In this document: positions 59,436 to 64,000 of the stretch, piece by piece
How positions within the stretch are numbered: the first letter of the stretch is position 1
How the letters are laid out: each line of letters starts with the position of its first letter
Source of the DNA: Oceanobacillus manasiensis
GTDB lineage: Bacteria > Bacillota > Bacilli > Bacillales > Amphibacillaceae
Assembly (NCBI RefSeq): GCF_000724085.1
Contig: NZ_CCDL010000001.1
Location: 1,302,001 to 1,366,000, forward strand
Direction of reading: 5' to 3'
Length of the DNA: 64,000 nucleotides
Made by a program: the position numbers and the translations under genes
Notes under the pieces: generated by a model
Told to the model about the DNA's origin: nothing
Databases searched by the model: none
The model's input: the letters and a program-made list of their open reading frames with translations, nothing else

Positions 59436-59684
59436 AATGAACACCTCACTAAATTTTGGTCTACTTGAATGTACCATATTATTTATCGCTTTACAATAAA
59501 TAATTATTCTATTTTGATGTTAAATGATCTAGAAGGAGAATAGTGAGAGGTAGATGGGAAGCTAAAAATAGTAATGATAAATAATAAGGCTCGAGGAGAG
59601 ATTAAGTGTAGTCGCTCAATGTATAATAATGCCCTTATTCATGCTAAAATAAAAAGTAGCATGAAAGATAAAGGAAGAGGTACG

Positions 59685-60275
59685 ATGACAAAATCACAAA
59701 TGAATCGCAAGGATCCGGAGTGGACGAGAAGCCGTATATTAAGTGTGGCAGAGCAGTTATTCATGGAAAAGGGCTACCGAGCTGTAACCACAAGAGAAAT
59801 TGCAAAACAGTGTGAGATAACACAACCAGCTCTTTATTACCATTATTCAGATAAGCAATCACTATACATAGCAATGTTAGAGAGATTTGTTACCCAGATA
59901 AAAGAAAAATTACAAGAAGTTGACAATGGGACAATAGCGGAGCGTTTGGAAGGAATGTTAGAGGTATTATCTGCTGAACATCCTACAAGCATGATGATGA
60001 TGGTACATGATATTTTAGTTGAATTTAAAGAGGAGAACCGCAAGCGCGTGTATAATTTATGGAAAGGAACGTACTTGGATCCTTTTATCGAAATTTTTGA
60101 AGAAGCGCAGGAAGCTGGGATGTTAAGAGAAACGATCCAGCCGGAAGATGCTGCTCGTTTTTGTTTGCTAACAATGGGTCAAACCATGTCGCACTGGAAG
60201 AATCAACCCAAGCCATTAACGGGGCAATACACCTTACTTGTAGATTTAATTTTGCATGGAACAACAAAGCCTTAA
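59685..60275 (+). CDS. TetR-family transcriptional regulator
   Basis: 196 residues. Start set at ATG 59685 after GGAAGAGG; the frame is open upstream to 59574 but that part has no binding site and is lysine-rich non-family sequence. N-terminal TetR helix-turn-helix (SRILSVAEQLFMEKGYRAVT, IAKQCEITQPALYYHYSDKQ) and a ligand domain of TetR_C type (VHDILVEFKEENRKRVYNLW). No adjacent target gene in the window, so the regulon is unknown. Confidence 0.9.
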   Translation: MTKSQMNRKDPEWTRSRILSVAEQLFMEKGYRAVTTREIAKQCEITQPALYYHYSDKQSLYIAMLERFVTQIKEKLQEVDNGTIAERLEGMLEVLSAEHPTSMMMMVHDILVEFKEENRKRVYNLWKGTYLDPFIEIFEEAQEAGMLRETIQPEDAARFCLLTMGQTMSHWKNQPKPLTGQYTLLVDLILHGTTKP

Positions 60276-60419
60276 TTTTACTACGCTCCTTAGGTTTGTG
60301 AATCCATTGTGGATTAGTAAAATGTTACCGGTAATTTATAACTAGATAAAGTTTGTACTTCCTAGTCAGACAATAGGTCTAAATTCCTGTTTTTAAAATG
60401 GAACCCCCATAAATCCATT

Positions 60420-60444
60420 CCGCCCCCAAATGGCGGTTTTTTTG
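60420..60444 (+). terminator. Terminator after the TetR gene
   Basis: CCGCC pairs with GGCGG around CCCAAAT, followed by T7. Confidence 0.8.
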
Positions 60445-60563
60445 TTGTATACTAATGATGATTTACAGCAGTAAAGTATGGAAAATTTACCAAGCTTTGA
60501 GCGGCGGTTTCTTTTTCATGCCGAGCTGACGGGACCAATTTAGTACATGACAGGAGGAAGCAA

Positions 60564-62096
60564 ATGGAATATTGTAAGCATTGTGGTGGGGAAGTAGCAC
60601 CAGACGCACGGTTTTGTAAGCATTGTGGAGAAACCTTATCAAACGAGGGGGCATCCAGTGAGCACACAAGCAATACATATTATAGTCAACAGGAGGGGCA
60701 AGAAGAGCCTGGGCAACATGACACGCAGCCATTGGAACAGGCAACAGCACCTAAGGGAAACGCAAACCGAAAGAAATTAAATAAGAAGACTAAAATCATG
60801 CTTTTTTCTTCTGCAGCACTCATTTTACTATTAATTGGAGCTTATGTTGTTGGTAATACAATGACATCACCAAAGCATGTGTTGAATGAATTTAGATCCG
60901 CAATTCAAGACGAAGATGCTGAAAAACTAGCAGCCTTATTAACTGCAGATAATGATGAGTTAGAGATCACAGAAGCGTCTGTTAAAGGGATGATTCAGCA
61001 TTATCAATCGAAAACCAATGAATTTAAAGTCCTAATGAACCACTTGGAATACCAAGCAGGTGGCGAGGTGGACCAGTATGGAATGTACGCGCTGGATCTT
61101 CAAAAAGACGGGAAAAAGTTCCTATTATTTGATGACTATCAACTTATTGTGAATCCTGTTTATGTTGAAGTTGCGACGAATTATAAAGATACGGATATCA
61201 TTGTCAACGATGAGGTTATTACCACAGCAGATTCAGAAAACTTCAGACAGGAGATCGGTCCCTTTTTACCTGGGGAACTTACGATAACGGCAGCACTGGA
61301 TACAGGTTTCTTTAACCTGGAAAGGGATCAAACCGTAGTAGGTGAACCTAGTTTTCCGTCATATGTAGACCTTTATCTAGAAGGAGATAATGTTACATTT
61401 GATTTAATGATGAAAGGCTATGATGAGTTAAGTTCCGTTCAATTATTTGTAAATGGAGTAGATACAGGTATGGACTTAACAAAGGATGAACGAGTTGGTC
61501 CGTTGCTGACGGATGGTTCGATGCATGTCTCATTTGAAGCAGATTTCCCTTGGGGGACGGTACGAACAAATGACCAGCCGCTCACGGAAAGATACATGGA
61601 GTTTAACTTTGGTGATAGTGATGAGTTTAAGCAGCAGATTCAGGATGTGTTAATGACTTATAATGAGGAATTTGGGGAAGTTTATTCAACTGCTAATCCT
61701 GATTCCTTAACCACAGCTGTACCAGATTTAAAGGAGCGGATTGTAGAGGAAGCAGCATATAACCTGGAAAATGATATTGTGTACAGTGGAGCTTTTCATG
61801 GTATGGATTTTTATCAAGATTCCTTCGAGTTAGAAAAATCTTATGAGGGATTCTGGGAATTAACAGTGGATACGATCACTTACTATGAGGAAGCGATGTA
61901 TGAAAAAGGCTCCGAGACGGAGATGGAACAAATAGACGATGAGACACGTTACCACTTAGCGTATGATCAACAGCAAGAGATATGGATAGTTAGAGGAATA
62001 GATACTGCAGGAGCGATGGAGGAAGATCGCATGGAGCGGCTTACCGTAGAAGAACCTGTCTTTCATACCTCTGAGACAGGAAAAGAAGAGGAATAA
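60564..62096 (+). CDS. Zinc-ribbon membrane protein, TcaA/YvbJ family
   Basis: 510 residues. N-terminal zinc ribbon YCKHCGGEVAPDARFCKHCG (Cys pairs near residues 4-7 and 19-22), a Gln/Pro-rich linker, one membrane segment (IMLFSSAALILLLIGAYVV, near residue 80) and a large extracellular part with repeated TcaA-like beta domains (VYVEVATNYKDTDIIVNDEV, then PSYVDLYLEGDNVTFDLMMK) and a C-terminal NTF2-like region. The family is linked to glycopeptide response and cell-wall stress in Staphylococcus (TcaA). Start ATG after CAGGAGG. Confidence 0.85.
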   Translation: MEYCKHCGGEVAPDARFCKHCGETLSNEGASSEHTSNTYYSQQEGQEEPGQHDTQPLEQATAPKGNANRKKLNKKTKIMLFSSAALILLLIGAYVVGNTMTSPKHVLNEFRSAIQDEDAEKLAALLTADNDELEITEASVKGMIQHYQSKTNEFKVLMNHLEYQAGGEVDQYGMYALDLQKDGKKFLLFDDYQLIVNPVYVEVATNYKDTDIIVNDEVITTADSENFRQEIGPFLPGELTITAALDTGFFNLERDQTVVGEPSFPSYVDLYLEGDNVTFDLMMKGYDELSSVQLFVNGVDTGMDLTKDERVGPLLTDGSMHVSFEADFPWGTVRTNDQPLTERYMEFNFGDSDEFKQQIQDVLMTYNEEFGEVYSTANPDSLTTAVPDLKERIVEEAAYNLENDIVYSGAFHGMDFYQDSFELEKSYEGFWELTVDTITYYEEAMYEKGSETEMEQIDDETRYHLAYDQQQEIWIVRGIDTAGAMEEDRMERLTVEEPVFHTSETGKEEE

Positions 62097-62099
62097 GTT

Positions 62100-62138
62100 G
62101 ACGATACTTCCGTGCTGGGCGTGGAAGTATCGTCTTTT
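62100..62138. terminator. Bidirectional terminator
   Basis: Perfect 12-bp stem GACGATACTTCC/GGAAGTATCGTC with an 11-base loop and T4, between the TcaA-like gene and the convergent small membrane gene. Confidence 0.85.
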
Positions 62139-62319
62139 ACTTGTCTTTAATGATGGCGGTGGAAAGGATGCCACCAAGATAGGCAGCTATTCCACCAAGG
62201 GCTATGAAAACGATATTTTTATAGGGAAAGTCAGGTAGAAGAAATAAAAATGCTGATAGGATGAGCATAACAAACACAGCAGTAAAGAAAACTTGCTTGG
62301 CATTTAATTGTTTTTGCAT
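62137..62319 (-). CDS. Small membrane protein
   Basis: 60 residues, start ATG after CAAGGAGGACAAC. Two hydrophobic segments, FFTAVFVMLILSAFLFLLP and IVFIALGGIAAYLGGILST, with short charged ends. Strong ribosome binding site and clean stop support it. No family recognised. Confidence 0.7.
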   Translation of the reverse strand: MQKQLNAKQVFFTAVFVMLILSAFLFLLPDFPYKNIVFIALGGIAAYLGGILSTAIIKDK

Positions 62320-62414
62320 GGTGTTGTCCTCCTTGTTTTGTGTGAGTGGGGTGTTTTGTTAGAGAAGGATGGGAGTTATAAATGATGAAAGAATATCCTT
62401 GTAAAGGAGGAAGA

Positions 62415-62658
62415 TTAGGAATTGTTGATCTTGCGAAGTTTTTTCTCATGCTGGGCACTTTTGCTGGAAAGAAAGTCAACCGTTTCCTGTGTTTCCAATT
62501 CAACACGCATGCCATCTATTCTAGAGGGTCAAACCGTTCATCCATTCGAGCTTCAAGTCCGCTTTTCATGTCACCCATATGATTTTCCAGCTCAGTAAAT
62601 CTTTTGTTGTTTTCTTCGGAATAGAGTTTAAGTGCCTTCAGAATCTCGTTTAATTCAT
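62415..62658 (-). pseudogene. Coiled-coil protein gene broken by frameshifts
   Basis: The original start ATG 62658 follows AGGTGG but now reads ATG AAT TAA; one base later the sequence is ELNEILKALKLYSEENNKRF, continuing to MKSGLEARMDERFDPLE and a TAG near 62517. A second frame then resumes as SRIDGMRVELETQETVDFLS and ends HEKKLRKINNS with TAA 62415. Joined, these give a typical heptad-repeat small protein of about 80 residues common in Bacilli. One base missing after the start and another shift near 62518-62525 make it a pseudogene. Confidence 0.75.
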
Positions 62659-62696
62659 GCTATTCCACCTTATTTCACCTCTATTATAAACTACCG

Positions 62697-62880
62697 ATCT
62701 TTGCTTTTAAAGAGAAAATTATGTGCTCGTTTCTTTTCAAGAAAAGGCGAGAGCAGCGTCTGAGAGGGGGAAATGTCGGACGAGAGCGAACGCCCATCGT
62801 ATGAGCGCGCGCATCCAACTCTATCAAATCCGTCCAGAGTACCCCCACTTCAAGCTTGCTAAGTGGCGGGGTGAATGGAC
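62697..62880 (+). repeat. GC-rich structured end sequence in front of tnpB
   Basis: About 180 bases, richer in G+C than the flanks and without a credible coding frame. Its 3' part (62830-62880) has CCGTCC, then CCCCACTT/AAGTGG-C-GGGG (62843-62870) as a hairpin enclosing an AAGCTT loop, then GGAC and a T7 tract, so an outer GTCC/GGAC stem closes it. Upstream GGGGG and GGAC stretches offer alternative pairings. It shares its design with 37722-37769. Probably the end of this or a neighbouring IS200/IS605 element. Confidence 0.55.
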
Positions 62881-62972
62881 TTTTTTTATTTTCTGGCGAA
62901 AGCAAAGACTTTTTAATTTGTTTTTGGTAATATTATCTTACAAACATACATTCGTATTGGGAGGTGGGAGCT

Positions 62973-64000
62973 ATGGCTACAACAGAAAAACAGTACAAAA
63001 CACATCAAATTTTAATTAAAAAAGGTCATCGCATGTTCAATTATTGTGAACAAGCCACTTCTAATGCAAAGAATATGTATAACACTGCTAATTTTTATAT
63101 TCGTCAGGCTTACACAGCGTTGAAAAGCGATAAAGAACTTCAACCTCTTCAACACGAAGTGCTGGAAAATATCCAAGAACACTTACCTAAAATGAATGAT
63201 GTGCAGCTAGCTGCTTATCTTCGAAAAGTAGAAAAAGAGAAGGCGAAACCAAAAGAAAAACGAAAAGAGTTGAAATGTAATCTTTTCGAAGGTCCAACTC
63301 AAGAAAAACCTTTTGTTGATTACAATTTTTTGGATGCTTTGTTCAAATCCATGGTTCAGAATGATTACCGTTCTTTGCCAACACAATCGGCTCAAGCAGT
63401 CATGAAGAACGTTTTTCAGAACTGGAAGTCGTTTTTTAGTAGTCTGAAAGACTATAAAAAGAACCCTTCTAAATACAAAGGCCGACCAAGAATTCCAAAC
63501 TACTCCCGGGCCAAGCAAAAAGAAGTGGTTTTTAGCAATCAAGATTGCGTTGTGAAAGACCAACGTTTCTTAAAGTTTCCTAAAACCAAGGATCGTTTGA
63601 ATATTGGCAAGTTAGGACTTACCGAAGGTAAGTTAAAACAGGTCCGAGTTATCCCTCGACACGGCCATTACGTTGTGGAAGTGATAAAGGAAGCACAGCC
63701 TAAGAACGAACCTAAAGCAGACAACAATAAGTACATGGCCATCGATTTGGGAATTGATAATTTAGCAACCATTATTACAAACACAGGTCATCGACCTGTT
63801 TTGTTAAAGGGCAAAAATATCAAATCCATTAATCAATTGTACAATAAAAAAAGAGCTCATTTATATGGCGTCCTGCGCCAAGGTAAGGGAGCGAAAGAGG
63901 GCTCTTTCTCTTCAAATGCCCTCACAGGGCTGTACCAGAAACGCCAACGAAAAATAAAGGATTTGTTCCACAAGGCGAGCCGTAATATCGTTAACCTTGC
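62973..64000 (+). mobile_element. tnpB: IS200/IS605-family TnpB (OrfB) gene, cut off by the window end
   Basis: At least 342 codons from ATG 62973 (after GGGAGGTGGGAG) with no stop before 64000. N-terminal helical region with many Lys, the KYKGRPRIPNYSRAKQKEVV segment (near residue 172) typical of TnpB, and the RuvC I motif AIDLGIDNLATII with the catalytic Asp at 258; the zinc finger and RuvC II/III lie beyond the window. TnpB is an RNA-guided nuclease associated with transposon maintenance; its guide RNA normally comes from the element end downstream. No tnpA (Y1 transposase) gene is visible upstream, so the element may be a tnpB-only (IS1341-like) type. Confidence 0.9.

Noticed and set aside
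62723-63019. Plus-strand frame before tnpB (98 codons) and its minus-strand counterpart at 62684-62905
   Set aside because: Both run through the GC-rich structured element, overlap the tnpB start, and have compositions unlike real proteins.

Overview
Low-GC Firmicute chromosome, most likely a soil or halotolerant Bacillaceae: AGGAGG-type ribosome binding sites, frequent GTG/TTG starts, lipoproteins with short lipoboxes, U-tract terminators, CcpA-type cre sites, sugar ABC importers without their own ATPase, and YvbJ/TcaA-, YozG/YoaS- and DUF1648-type genes. No rRNA, tRNA or CRISPR array was seen.

Layout. 0-4.9 kb: odds and ends, including a lipoprotein gene cut by an in-frame TAG, an MFS transporter, an AhpD-like protein and a 42-codon small gene. 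4.9-24.1 kb: a carbohydrate island of four units with three DeoR-family regulators. Unit A is a fructose-type PTS (IIA, IIB, IIC) with a class II ketose-bisphosphate aldolase and a D-lyxose isomerase. Unit B is a GntP permease, a TIM-barrel enzyme and a PGDH_C-type oxidoreductase, which fit D-apionate uptake, OiaC and ApnO. Unit C (minus strand) is a DUF1537 acid-sugar kinase and PdxA2. Unit D is DhaK, DhaL, a TpiA homologue, RpiB, GlpX, transaldolase and transketolase. Together they suggest a route from branched or four-carbon acid sugars through L-erythrulose to D-erythrose 4-phosphate and the pentose phosphate pool, with a side branch to DHAP.

24.4-34.8 kb: a glycan cluster with a secreted PIG-L deacetylase, a sugar ABC importer, a ROK repressor, an argininosuccinate-lyase-family enzyme and a glycerate kinase. 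35-44.3 kb: miscellaneous genes (CPBP protease, ArsR-type regulator with DinB, GyrI-like protein, SolA-type oxidase, lipoprotein, hydrolase, Cys-rich protein, orphan DnaD-like replication protein, membrane GAF protein with a 58-aa partner) and an IS605-like hairpin element. 44.5-57.5 kb: a second glycan cluster with GH84 hexosaminidase, sugar ABC importer, a ROK kinase fused to an RpiR regulator, DUF4127, FAD oxidoreductase, HAD phosphatase, NanE and CutC. 57.7-64 kb: small membrane proteins, XRE/DUF2975 pair, TetR regulator, zinc-ribbon TcaA-like protein, a frameshifted coiled-coil gene and a TnpB gene running off the window.

Most notable: the assembled C4/C5 acid-sugar island; two genes about 4 kb apart (ROK repressor and CPBP protease) that appear to start at AUA behind good ribosome binding sites; the ROK-RpiR fusion; and two structurally related hairpin elements, one solo at 37.7 kb and one in front of tnpB at 62.8 kb.
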